64,000 bases of DNA from Antitrichia curtipendula (lineage: Eukaryota > Streptophyta > Bryopsida > Hypnales > Leucodontaceae), in assembly GCA_951230915.1 (NCBI GenBank), contig OX579633.1:53954029-54018028 (forward strand), read 5' to 3'. A program made the translations under genes and the position numbers. This document shows positions 49,401 through 61,500 of this stretch, piece by piece (positions within the stretch are counted from its first letter, which is position 1; each line of letters opens with the position of its first letter). The notes beneath the pieces were generated by a model, which worked only from the letters and a program-made list of their open reading frames with translations, was not told the origin of the DNA and did no database searches.

Positions 49401-50015
49401 TTCTTTTCCTTTCACTGCTTCATGCGTTAGGCTTGCACTTGCTCATGTGAAGTCTTTTGTTTGGTACCATGTAATTGCACGTTAGATCACGATCTTCAGG
49501 AGTCATCAGAAATGGATCCTTTCGTCTTATTTTATTTTATTGAACTGTCGATTAGTTTATAGTACTAGCGTGGATATTGTGCAACCTCAGAAACTGAGAG
49601 ACATTTGTTAAACAGGCCTGCTGTTGAGGATGTTCGCTGGCAAGACCCTGAAGAGGGTAACAGTTCAGAAGTGGATTCAGAAGTGGATGTCGAGGAGGTG
49701 GAGGGATGCATACCTGACGAGGAAATTCTGGATGGGCCCAAATTTTATCTACCCGGGAGTGTACGTTGCAGTGATGGTTTGGGCTTCTCCATGAGCGGCC
49801 AAGACTGGGACTTGGAGTCCGTTGAGGAAACCCTGAAAGAAGGCCTGGAGACAGACGGTGAGACCGATCCGAGCACTGCAACTGTTATGGCCAGCTTGAC
49901 AGACAAGTGGGAGGAAGACGAAGCACAAGTGGAGAGGCGACGGAACCGAAGGCGGAAACAGTCAGCCGAGGCTGCCTTAGAGCTTGACCGACATCGTTCA
50001 AACCAGCATCGATAA
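43418..50015 (+). CDS. Plastid DUF21 (CNNM)/CBS/CorC-type membrane protein
   Basis: Sixteen exons (43418-43568, 44117-44322, 44795-44892, 45163-45256, 45739-45816, 45963-46066, 46318-46399, 46736-46875, 47286-47364, 47557-47620, 47793-47884, 48321-48386, 48536-48652, 48804-49010, 49171-49286, 49616-50015) total exactly 698 codons including the stop. The match is to the plant At1g55930/At3g13070 type, plastid relatives of CNNM/CorC proteins linked to Mg or other cation transport. In order: a hydrophobic helix, the DUF21 membrane domain with LSAFFSMAETSITTLWPWK and DVTRFLTTILIGTT, the ELKLMLRGAELSGAIEEEEQ linker, a CBS pair (VMTPLVDVVAID; FERRIDNIVGIAYAMD), TLEDVVEEIVGEIFDE, then a CorC_HlyC C-terminal domain and an acidic/basic tail. 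No transit peptide precedes the first helix. The only nearby in-frame ATG is at 43493, so the N-terminus probably comes from the heme-oxygenase-like exons. Confidence 0.92.
49017..49080 (+). repeat. Telomere-type heptamers grading into AAACCTG repeats, in an intron
   Basis: Right after the exon ending at 49010, the intron reads TAAACCCTAAACCCTAAA, two to three plant telomere units. It then passes through CTAGAACCTAA into four AAACCTG copies. This is an interstitial telomere-like motif that has mutated to a second heptamer. Confidence 0.8.
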
Positions 50016-50380
50016 TTTTTTTTCATCAACTCAGAGGGGCAGGATTGAGAGAATCCCCAATCAGATTCTGAACTCCAATCACATATTTTTTGGAAAGACA
50101 AAAAATCATCTCCTGTCTCAACTAAATTCATTTTTTCAAGGATTCTTATCTTTCCTAGCCTGAGTTTGTTTCCATCTGTAGAGTATTGAATTTGTACACT
50201 GAGAGCCTTTGCGTGTCCACAAACCAATCTAGCTAACTTAAGTCATGAAGCAGTGCACAGAATCTAGACAGACTTCTCTGTGGTCCTGCTTGTAGTTTTG
50301 GTCCGACTCCTGTATCATACTCAAATTTGTTCTGCGATGCAGAGCGTTTTGTAACTCCGATTTGACTCGAAATTCAATAG

Positions 50381-50646
50381 TTTTCGGAGGAATTGTCTGT
50401 AACCAGAACTAGGATGTGACTACAGAAGCATTCAAAAAAACAATATTTATTTCAGATTGAAAACCGATTGAAAACCAGTTCTGCATGCGATCTCTAGATT
50501 CTTGCCTAAAATGTTTTCGGAGGAATTGTCTGTAATCAGAACTAGGATGTGACTACAGAAGCATTCAAAAAAACAATATTTATTTCAGATTGAAAACCGA
50601 TTGAAAACCAGTTCTGCATGCGATCTCTAGATTCTTGCCTAAAATG
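50381..50646. repeat. Recent 133-bp tandem duplication
   Basis: 50381-50513 and 50514-50646 are adjacent direct copies starting TTTTCGGAGGAATTGTCTGT and ending CTTGCCTAAAATG. I see a single difference (TAACCAG against TAATCAG), so the duplication is young. It lies about 370 bp past the DUF21 stop codon, probably beyond or at the end of the 3' UTR. Confidence 0.92.
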
Positions 50647-51039
50647 TGCGTACAAACTCTATTCATGTTCGTGAGAGCCAAGTTTTGGTTTTGGGTACAC
50701 CTAGTTTCCATCACTTTGAAATAAATATTCACAGTTTACTCATTCCCTATCCCAAAAAAAAAACCATACATGCTAAGAGAATCTTAAATCCCCGTTCAGA
50801 CTCCCTGAGAAAGCCTCAAATAAAAAATTTACATCGTGTTGAATAGAAATCATGTGATGAGGTTTTGACAAAAGTCACACAGCGTGACCGAAACGGGCAA
50901 TTCTCTTGTAATTTGGACTTCAAATGTGATACCACATAAGATTCTTCACTCCTTACCACCAATCGAAAAGTGACATGAGAGTCACCTATGTGAACAGAGA
51001 TCGTTTTCCCGAGATAGCACATAAGACTCTTCAATCATC

Positions 51040-52193
51040 TAAGGTAGTGTGCTCTAAAAGCGCCCATCTTCTTCAAACCGCCCCTATTTTTAGATGGAGA
51101 ATGGAGATGGGGTGATCCTTAAATGGACCAGTTTAGCAATTGAATGCATGGAGGAAAAAATGATTTTCTATTGCAAGAGTCAATCATTGTCTTTGATTTC
51201 CGCACATCTCTTTACAAGTTGCAAGTGGACTGATTTTGGGAAGACCTATGTTCACAAATAGGTGCCTATGTCTTGAATCTTTGAAAATTTATAAGTAATT
51301 CAAAAATGCTTGGAAAAATACAAAACCACTTGTGTTCGGTTCCACATCTATTTTTCTTTTTCTGAAAAATGGTCTAAAAATATTTCTGTCTACAGAAGCC
51401 TGTGGAAAAGGTGGACCAGCCCTTAACCCTAGAACGCCGAGGACGCCAATTTTTGGCGTTTGGATGATTGTGCAGTCATCTGTACATTGCTTGGAAAAAA
51501 ATTTCATCCATTTCATTTTTGTTCACCCTCCATGGTGGATTACAAAGAGTGTATAGTAGAATTTGTAGTCATGCAAGTGTCTATCTTCACATAAATGAGA
51601 AGTTATTAAAAAAAACGGATCACAAAATATGCTATTTTAGTGTATTTTGGGAAGTTGTTGTTCCTTGCTCTAAGTCTGAAATTTCTCCACAAAAATGATA
51701 TTTTTTGAGTTTGAGCCCAACTAACAAAATGAAGTTCATCTAATCTAGTTTCTTCTCCAACTTGAATTTTGAAAAAATTCTTAATATTGCATATTTTATT
51801 GCAATTTGAACTTTGGGTGTGTTTTCAATGTCTATTATTTTCTAATTATAGAATGAGACGGAAATTGAGTTTACACCATGATGTTTTTCACTGTAATATA
51901 CACACATGGTGAAATTTTCAGTTTTTTTGAAATAATTTTCTATTTGATGTGATTTTTCTTCTCTTTTTCTTCAAAAATTCTCAAAAAAATCAATTTTCCA
52001 CAAAAAAATCTAAATTTTTTGTGGAGTAAAGAAAACATGTAATTTCATCTCTGAAAAATAAATTAAATTTTTTTCATAGATGTCTAGTTGCAAAATTTCA
52101 GCAAATTGAGTGATAGGCACTGAGGCCTAAAATCAGTGGTTATAGGTCCGTCATTTAGGGGTTAAATGATCACTTTAAGAGCATACTACCTTA
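51040..52193. mobile_element. AGGTAG-family TIR element interrupted by piggyBac-like copy C
   Basis: The left end TAAGGTAGTGTGCTCTAAAA and the right end, read inward, TAAGGTAGTATGCTCTTAAA are inverted repeats. The interior matches 52448-52861 along its full length, but a 743-bp TTAA-bounded element (51423-52165) interrupts it. Removing that insert leaves about 410 bp, the size of the intact sister copy. TA at each boundary suggests a Tc1/mariner-like target duplication. No transposase frame. Confidence 0.85.
51423..52165 (+). mobile_element. piggyBac-like non-autonomous element, copy C
   Basis: The 743-bp element carries TTAA at both ends (51423-51426 and 52162-52165). The left end TTAACCCTAGAACGCCGAGG closely resembles the TTAACCCTAGAA start known from piggyBac termini. 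The right end read inward is TTAACCCCTAAATGACGGAC. A perfect subterminal hairpin, CGCCAATTTTTGGCG, precedes GTTTGGATGA. The sister element at 52448-52861 shows the unoccupied site AGCCCTTAAAGGG, so TTAA duplication on insertion can be read directly. Confidence 0.87.
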
Positions 52194-52245
52194 CGAGTGA
52201 AACATTCTAAAATTCCTACCCACTGAAAAAAAATAATAAAGTCAC

Positions 52246-52404
52246 TTCTTCCATAAAATCTGACACGTGTCACCTGCGCCCTGCACACGGTAATTGGGAA
52301 AATGGTCACTGGTCGTCAGTGTGGACTAAAATCAAGTTCATTGACCATTTTCCCAATTACCGTGTGCAGGACGCAGGTGACAGGTGTCAGATTTTATGGA
52401 AGAA
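52246..52404. repeat. 63-bp-arm near-perfect hairpin
   Basis: The left arm (52246-52308, TTCTTCCATAAAATCTGACA start) is the reverse complement of the right arm (52342-52404) with only a few mismatches, for example CTGCGCCCTGCACACGG against CCGTGTGCAGGACGCAG. The loop is 33 bp. It lies between two AGGTAG elements. A transcript would fold into a long hairpin, as do miRNA-like or siRNA precursors; alternatively it is a small foldback MITE. Confidence 0.85.
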
Positions 52405-52447
52405 ATTACCTGCCAAACATGTGCGCCGACACGATCAGATAATGAAC

Positions 52448-52861
52448 TAAGGTAGTCTGCTGTAATTGCAACCCTCTCCTTCAAACCGACCCTACAATTA
52501 GTTGTAGAATGGATTGCAGGTGATCCTTGAATGGACCACTTTAGCTATTGAATGCATCAAGGAAAAATTGTTTTTCTATTGCAAGAGCCAATTATTGATC
52601 TTGATTTCCTCAAATCACTTTAGAAGTTGCAAGGGGACAGATTTTGGGAGACCTAGGGTCACAAATAGGTACCTACAATAGAAATCTTTGAAAATTCATA
52701 ACTAATTCAAAAATGCTTCAAAAAATATGAAACCACTTGTGTTACATTCGGCATCTATTTGAATTTCTCTGAAAAATGAGCTAAAAATATTTTTAATCAT
52801 ACAAACCTATGAAAAAGGCGAATCAGCCCTTAAAGGGTCGCAATTACAGCACACTACCTTA
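52448..52861. mobile_element. Intact AGGTAG-family TIR element
   Basis: This 414-bp copy is bounded by TAAGGTAGTCTGCTGTAATT on the left and, read inward from the right, TAAGGTAGTGTGCTGTAATT. The inverted repeats run to about 27 bp (through GCAACCC on the left and GCGACCC on the right). The TA at each edge is probably the target duplication. There is no coding frame. It is the uninterrupted sister of 51040-52193 and shares termini with 35772-35913. Confidence 0.88.
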
Positions 52862-55573
52862 CACTTGATTAGCTTTGTTTCATTAGTAGCTCCAAAATTC
52901 AACATGAAATTTTTTTTAAGGCATAATTGACATCAAACGTTTATAGCAAGAAATGGTCAAAATACATTATAAGGATAATCTTTGGATGAACCATTTTTTT
53001 TTCTTTAGAAAAGTCAAGAATACAACAATGAGAAAAATTACAATGCAATTCACCAAAATGTATAGATTGCACTATAACTGTGTATAAAATGAAGAAAATA
53101 TGTTCTTGGGGATTGTGGCAAGTTAGTTTACGAGAGTTCAAATGTTCTTGACCCCCTAATGTTGCTTGACTATATTTTCACCAAAAACGCTCCAAAACTG
53201 CCATTTCTAAAACAAGTACTAGATTTTAGGAAAAAAACATTTTTAGACACATGTAACTGTAGAATCTTGTAGTACACTGATTTGAAAAGATGTTAAAAAA
53301 ATCTCAAAAAATTTCACTATGTGGATTGCAAGATATTAGTGTTTGAATTGAGATCAATCCTTTTGCGGGTACTACAAAAAATAGGTCAACTACACTTTAC
53401 AAGGTCACATTTTCACTAAAAATTTTGATTTAAAAATTTGTTGTATTCAAGATTTTAGTTGAAAGTGTAGGAATCAATTTCTTTTTTTAAATACTTGAAT
53501 TTCATTCTTTCAAAAATTGTTAAGTAAGAGTTGGCACAAGATTGAAGGAAAAATAAATTGTTGATATCTCCAAGATGGAATTGAAATACACAAATGCTAA
53601 TGGTGAGATTGTTTTGCAAGCACATTTAACTTTGCAATTTAAAAAAAAAAATTTAATTGATTTCATAAACAAATCTAGTATATTATTTTCTCAAGAAGTT
53701 TCTGTAATTGCCTACAAAATAAAAAAAATATCTATAACTTTCACTTCACTAATCTAAATGGAATGAATCAAAGTTTAATATGTAGATAAAAAAATAATTT
53801 ATGAACATGAAAATAAAAAAAACAATTTCAAGCTTTTGTAGATTTGTTGATGCTCAATTTTTTCCATTTTGAGCTTATTGTGCCATAACTTTTGTTTTGG
53901 GGCATCGATTGAAATAATAATTATATTTCTAGAAAGCTAATATGTTTTTTATATTAAAGAATTATTTTACAAAAATTTGCTAAGAACCAAGGTTACATGA
54001 GCCTAATTGAAATTCATTTTGTCCCTTGAGGGGACTTTGGGACTTTAGAGGTAAATGCTTGACATTTTAAAGTCAATTATGGAGTACACATAATATCTAT
54101 ACTAGTAATGAATTTAGTGTTTGCAATAATATTGACTAATTTTAACACTAACTAGCAACAATATTGCCAGTGTTACCAGTACTAAATGTCAATATGAATG
54201 CTAATTTTCAACTAAATTTTACCAAGAAACTAAATTCATGTTGAAACAATTTATTACACACAAAAATTAGTAAAATTATAGGTACCATAATACTAATTAA
54301 ATATTATTGTAGTACTCAAATTGTAGGATTAGAAATGCTAAACATGTCCATATGACTACACATTTTAGCTACCAAAGAAAAGAGATACCTAAGTAAAAGT
54401 GTCCATCTATTTGGGTTGTAAGAGCATGTCCATCAGTTTTTCATGTTTCTAAAATATAAAAATTCAAAGATGCTAAGATTTATAATCAATCATGTTGAGG
54501 CTAATTATTGTGTTAGATCAAATACATGAATCATTGAATGTAGAGATTTTGTGCACAGTGATTGCATTTGGTTTTGTATATAATGGTTGTAATCATGCTA
54601 GAATTAGTCTTCATTTCCTGTGGTCATTGGCTTCTTATGAAGATTAGTAGTCCTACTTCCCCACCTATTAAGGTTAAGATGTGTGGAAACTATCTACCTT
54701 CCCAAAAGGTTAGGGTTGGCAAAAAAATATTTTGAAAATAGATGTTGACAATTTTGGGATTGTAAATGACCAAGAATTGCATGGAAAAAAGCAAATCTTT
54801 TTTATTTCAGGACATTTGCCCCAAACACATTTGCCAACTTCAATTACTTATTTGGCAAAGAATGTCGACCCTAACAATCAGGTACAATAATATTTCTATG
54901 CAATGCCATGACAGAATTAAGTGTACTTCTAGGTACCCCCAACATGTTAGTTATTCCATGATGACCTCTCCAATACCACAACAAGCAAGTACACAACAAA
55001 CAAGTACAGGCTGAGTGGGGGTGATAAACCACTTGTACTTCTCATTTTTTGCAATAGGAAAAGTACCAATATGAATTGAAAATTGGATCATGATTGTGTA
55101 TCAGTAAGCTTACTTGACGAAGATGCAATCCTGGCTACATAAGCTGAAGAGACCTCCTTAAAATCTATCCGTAACAACCGAGGCTTGGAAGACTCTGTCT
55201 GGCCATACTCAATCCACCACCGAAACTTGATGCACAAATGATCATACCAAGCTTGCGAAATCCAAATTGTAATTCATATCAATCTGAATTCCACAGCCGA
55301 GACAGCAATGATCTTAGTTACCCAAGTAGGACAGCTACCGAGACTGGAAACCCTTTCGTGATGGAGGCCTTTATAAACAAACGCAAGGATCACATTGCTT
55401 CAGGTCACTCAACTTCCCATCACTTGAGGCCACTCTTGGGTAACAATCGTGGACTAAACCTCGCTTAGCCATGAGAAGACCAGTACTCTTCTTTATGCAA
55501 CTACTCACCAGTGAAGTTCAACCCAAAAATCAGCTTCAGAAACCACTGCAGAATATACAAGCTTTGCGAAAGC
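52862..55573. other. AT-rich intergenic DNA with a dispersed repeat
   Basis: About 53160-53430 is a copy of the repeat at 12880-13180 (inverted) and 10417-10500. No gene was recognised. From about 55000 the composition rises in GC, and 55000-55573 probably includes the 3' UTR of the minus-strand biotin gene. Confidence 0.5.
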
Positions 55574-58500
55574 CTACCCAAGGAGAGCAAGCAACATCTG
55601 CAACATCGTCTTGCACGTTTTAGGATCTGTAAGAGGTCCACACATGAGGTAAACAACGTTTCCTAACGGTCTGGTGTAGATGCCTTCATGTCGAAGACCT
55701 TCCACAAGTCCTTTCGAGAGCACTGACGCATATCTGCAGGGTAGGACAATGCGAGGACACGGTTAATTTGCCTTCGCCTCGAAGGTCGATATGTCAATGC
55801 TGACAACATCTTAGTTAAATAAAATTTACTGCACTAAGCTCTGCAAATTATCTGATAGTGATCTGCCGAAGTGGACTAAGTAAGTCAGGGTTGTAAGTAT
55901 AAAGGAGTTTTTAAGGGAAGTTTTACAGAGAATCATGCATATTTTTGCCTAAACGATAAAGGAATCTTCTGTGACATCGTGGATTTACGAATCGAATGCA
56001 CATACCCTGCTTCGGCGCCACTAGCACGGAGCTCCAGTGCAAAAATGGTTCCAATGGACACCACTCTTTCAACTGAAGGATGCGATGATATCGTTGACAC
56101 TAACTCAGGGCTCCACAACTGCCATACCACTTAAATTGTTAGTCCAGGGAACACAGATACATGAAACCAAAAACCTACAATGAACGTGCCCAACACTGGG
56201 CCAATCAGTTTGCTAATAATACTTGTTCATGAAACAAACTGCGTCTAACTTCACGAAGTAGACACTAGGGTATTAGCAATGAAAATTCATTCAGTAGACT
56301 ACTTCTGCACAGCCTTTTGTTCTGAAACTTTCTGATGAGTTTTAAGTGTGAAGGAAATTGACCAGTGTGTTCACCTCTCTTAGACGGCGCCCATCTTGTA
56401 ACAGGTTTGGATTCCTTGAAGGATCAGAAAAATGTTGAAGGGATAGAACGGCGCTTGCACAGCCAACGGCATGGGCTGTATATGAGTGGCCATGCAGCAG
56501 CGCATCTAACTGCGTCCACAACAATCCCACATCGAACATCGTCAAGAAGAGCAGATTGTCTCTAAAACCGTCTCCTAATTGATCTCCTAACTGGATCTGA
56601 TGAAGTGAACTTTCGATCGTAAAATGCAGTCACTCTTCAACTCTGAGAATTCAATTCAATTGAAAGGAGATTTTCCAATGCACATGTACACATCAATTGC
56701 ACATACAACACAAAGCAATTGGTAAGGGCCAATCCAGGGTCCTTTTACGCCTAAACTAACAAGAAGATGAAGTTTCCAAGAAATTTGAAAATTACCTTTG
56801 AGATGCCGCGGAAAGCTTCAAAGACAGACCGAGTTGCAAGCGTTGCAGATAGAGGAACTAAGCCCCCCGTTAGTAGCTTTGAATAGCATGCTATGTCAGG
56901 AGTACAACCCAGTAGATCTGCAGCAGACTGGCAATAACAAGATAAACAAAAAATGAGAGTTAACTATTGCAACAGGTGCATTAATTTCACGCTGAAACCG
57001 AGTAAGTCATAATAGGCAATGTATGCAGGCAAGAATTCCACAAAGAACAACCATAACAACATCTTCGGGACAGAAAAATTAAATAGAGGCTGAAGGACAA
57101 CCAAGTGTCACAATTAACAAACCTCAATTCCAAATCGCCAGCAACCAGAAAGGACTTCGTCAAAAATTATTGGAATTCCACGGCGGCGACATTCACGAAC
57201 AAGTATCCGCTGGAACAAGGGGTCTATCATATCCATTCCTCCAGCTCCATGAATCACTGCATCAGAAACATCACATTCAAAGAAAAGAGCGCGGGTAACC
57301 TTGACCTAGAAACTGGAAGATCAAAGTTTATGAGCTCACTTCGCTGGAGAGCATCAAAGTGCAAATTGTTGGATCTTAAAATTAGTGGACAGAAAGTGGA
57401 CAGCAAGAAGATCAATAGCATTATTTTAACAATAAAACTCAGTCAATGAAGGACTCAAGCATCACTTGCACCCCACCTGGTTCTATAATCAATGCAGCCA
57501 ATGAGGTAAACTCATCTCTGGCTGCAGAAACAAGTTGCCCGTCAATTGACCTGCTGTAGAGGCTGGCAAGAGATGTAGAGTCTCGACACATGTCGAAAAC
57601 CTCGTCCCTGGATTTCCAGCCTGCTTCATCAACAAGGGAGATCAATATCGCCACTAGATCCAATGCCGTATTTTTCACGAGATTATTTATAATAACAACA
57701 ACGTTCCTTCTCTAGTCTTGCAAAATATGAACATTTTCAAGGCCAAGATTTGAGTGCCAAGTGACATCAATATTATAGGCCAAGTTGTGCAACATACTGG
57801 AAGCAGAATCGGAGGAAACACTATCATCATGGTAAACAACAGGAAGTCGCAAAAGCCAACGACCCCGTCGTTGGAAGACTGTGGGTGGCTCAAGGAACAA
57901 GCCCCTCCCAACATGCCTGTGACCAATACGAGTCAATAGTCATTCTTTGCTGATTCTTGCTGCAACAAACGTGCAACTCAACAATAAAATGCTTTCAGAG
58001 CGACAGAGACGAGTTTCTCAATCACAGTACACTGTACACATAAAAAAATAGCATTATAAATACAATAACAAGGTGTAGAATTCAAATCACATTTCAGGAC
58101 CTTAGTTGGGATATATCTCTGGCGGCAAAAGTATTTGGTTCTGCTCCTAAGAAATAGTAGGCAATAGATGCATTGAAAGAAAATGCACCCTACAAATTCA
58201 TAACAAGGAACAACCATCTACCCCTGATAAATAATACCAAGGACTACTTTTATGGGATTCTCGCATTACAATAGAAATGTGAAAGTATCTTTGACGACAG
58301 ACCATGCTAGGTCTCGAATGAAACGTACCATGGTTGTTGCTTGAAACCTGTGTAAGCAGACGGCGCTTGAGCTTCCATGGCACCTAATGTATCCCCGTGA
58401 TACGATCCTTTCAAGGCAACAACCTGTCTTGGATAACACAGGTCGTACATAAGTCAACAGTGGTATTTTTAGCTTCCTCTCATAGCCCGGCTCTCATTTA

Positions 58501-61500
58501 AGAGAACTCTGTTGTGCATATCATCCACATATGCTGGTAGCATCTGGTACACATTTCATTCACACCCATCGTCGAGAATATATGACTCTACGAGCTTCTC
58601 ACTGAATCCTTAATATAATGTTCCAAGAATCTTTATAATCATACAGAAACTATGAAGCTTGAAAGGAACAGCAAAGGGATTTGCTTACCTTGAATTGCAC
58701 TCCTCTACTCGTAGTAGAAGGACTGCAAAGACCATGATCAACAATGTATTTTCGGAAAGCCATTTTAATGGCGACTTCTATAGCCGTCGATCCATTGTCT
58801 GAGAAAAATACCCGTTCTGCCCATCCTGTTCATAAAAGCATTCAAATTTGAATATTGGACTTTTAAGTGTCTGATGTATCTATACTCACAATACAGACAT
58901 TATGGTACGATTTCGGACACTGCGTGTTTGGAAAGTTGGATGATGATGCACAAAGTCAAGCAAACGTACAAGTCGAATTCATGCCCGTCCTCGAAGAATA
59001 TATGAGAACTTCCGCAAAGATGAGAAACGAAATAATTACCTCGGCCTACCCCTGCGAGAAGAAGTTCAGCACACCGTAAGGCAGGCTCGTGGACATTTTC
59101 AGGGAACATTACATGACCGTACCTTCCAGCCGCGTGAGCCGCTTCTCTTGCTAGCTCGCACTGAAGACAATCAACAAACCATTTCTTAGACACCTAAGAG
59201 ACCACAAAGGCTAGCAGTTAACTACTTGAAAATAGCATGTTATCTCTACAATTCAAGAGGTGCTTTGTATGCAGATCCCAGAAGGAGGATGAAGTAAAAA
59301 CACAATACAATAGAATTTAACAACCATTTTATCACCTGCAAGGTACTATCAGGGCCTTGTGTCCACCAGCTTGCACATGCGTCAAATTGCTGAGCAATCA
59401 CCTTACTTGCTGAAGTTATTCCAGCCTGCCTACCAAGAAAAATTGCACTCATCAGGCCAACTTCAGTCTTTGACTTCCCTAAGTAGTCAATAGGAGGATG
59501 CGTTAATGATGAGATCTCGAAGTATTTTAATTCCCAGGAGTGAAAGTAAAATGAACTCGTTTCTTAGCAAATTCACCTTGTAGACAGAAAAGTTCTCTCC
59601 TGATCTTGAATCGATAAGCGTAATTGAGTCTTGAGCAACTAGTTCATGCTGTGTGAAGGGCCACCACAAAATATCGCTGGCTTTCTTCGGCATCTCCCCT
59701 AGTCTCTTCAGTCTCTTGAAATGAGCGTAGTCCAGAACATCCCTTAACTCGAGAAACTTTCCTTCCGCGAGGCCAAACCACTCTTCAAGGCTTATCTTTG
59801 GATCTCCAGGCAGAGGAGGAAGAACCAGAACCGGTATCCTAAGGGAAAAGAACACGAGCACACCAATATTAATCAACACTAAACTTTCATACAAGAGAAA
59901 TTGCGACATTACATACGCTGCTGTGGTGGTGATTACTTTCATGGTGGTTGCAACATTTCATTCCTCATTGTAGATTAATGACGAAGAATGATGTCAATCA
60001 TGTTTCCTTACTTGTGCCGCAGGTATTTTAACAGAGGCTCCTCATTGCTTAACCCTGCATCCACAATAACAATGGCAGGTATATCGTAGCCACGTGAACG
60101 TAGGCTCTCATACGCTGCTATGGTGGTTGAGATGCCTCCCAACCTCCCGTCTCCGACTAGTATGCCTGGAAATCTTAGCGATCTATACCAAGTGCACTGA
60201 CATCAATTAAAATAAGCAAACAAACAGCAACGCTACGAGAGGTTCTGCACCTGTAAATTTAGAAATGAAAATATTTTATTTCATTGAGAATAAATTGAGG
60301 GTAAGGTTAATGATGGGTACTATTAGTGTATGTGCTCTCTATCCAATGACCTACCTTGGTATCTCTGAGAATATTGCCCAAACTGTAGCAGACAGTAGCA
60401 CTGGCTCACTTTTTGAGTAAGCGCCAACTCAAACTCACTGCAGATATAAACTTTTGTCAATGCACAGCCTCCTCCTCCTCCCCTTGGTCCAGAGCCAATA
60501 AAATTCTCGGAGAAGGACATAACATTCTAGAGCAGTGAGAGTCTGAACCTTCCTTAAACCCTAAACCCTACTCCAAACCTTCCCCACTGCTTCAAACCAA
60601 CTATTTTTTTATTGAAGTGTGACTAGCTATCAATGCTGGTTTTTAGTAATCTTGAGTTCTCAATCTACTAAGAGTAGAACAGTAGATGGATTTGTTCAGT
60701 CAACAGTGTTACTTGAGCTCATCCATTTAGGAGATATTTATAATGCGCCCAATGCCGTGGAATTTAGAGCAAATTAATATATGTAGCCATCAACCGCAAG
60801 GGTCTAATAAAAGTTTACCTGTACAAATCACACTGCAGCGTTCCAGAGGGTCCAGGACTAGCAACCCCGCCCGCCGTTTCCAAAATGGCCCACTTCTCAT
60901 CGCTTAAGGCACTGTTCTCTCCCTTGCTGAGAGCCACAAGCAAGCCTTGAACAGATTCCACAACCAAAGAGTCAGGCACTGCGGCGCCCTCCCTTGCAAC
61001 TGCCAGATGGGGAGATATAGGATCATGCCACGCCCACATTGTCTTACAAGTGAACCGTGATTGCACACACCGCTCCCCTTGACCCTGTACGCCATTATCT
61101 GGACGAATACCAGTTTGGACACCCTGCAGTAGTTGTGACTCATAGCTGCAGAAGTCTTGCATTCCTGCAGAAAAATCGGATGTGAGAAAGCTATTGTAGG
61201 TTAATGCCTGATCCCGTCTCCTATACCAATCCTGTGTAATCTAATTTTTATCACTATGTATGACTTTCTTATGCAATTTCGAATTAGGAGGTTGTAGATC
61301 ACTACAAGTGACAGTAGACTAAAACCCTAAACCCTAAACCAATTTCCATTCAAGGATCGGTAGCCAGAGACCTTTAGCTTTAACCCTTGCTAATTGAAGG
61401 CCAACCGAGTGTATAAATATATGAGTGTTTATTGATAACAGGATTGGTACAGGAGACGGGATCAGGTCCTAACGGTTTTAGTGTCCTCCACCTTGATGCA

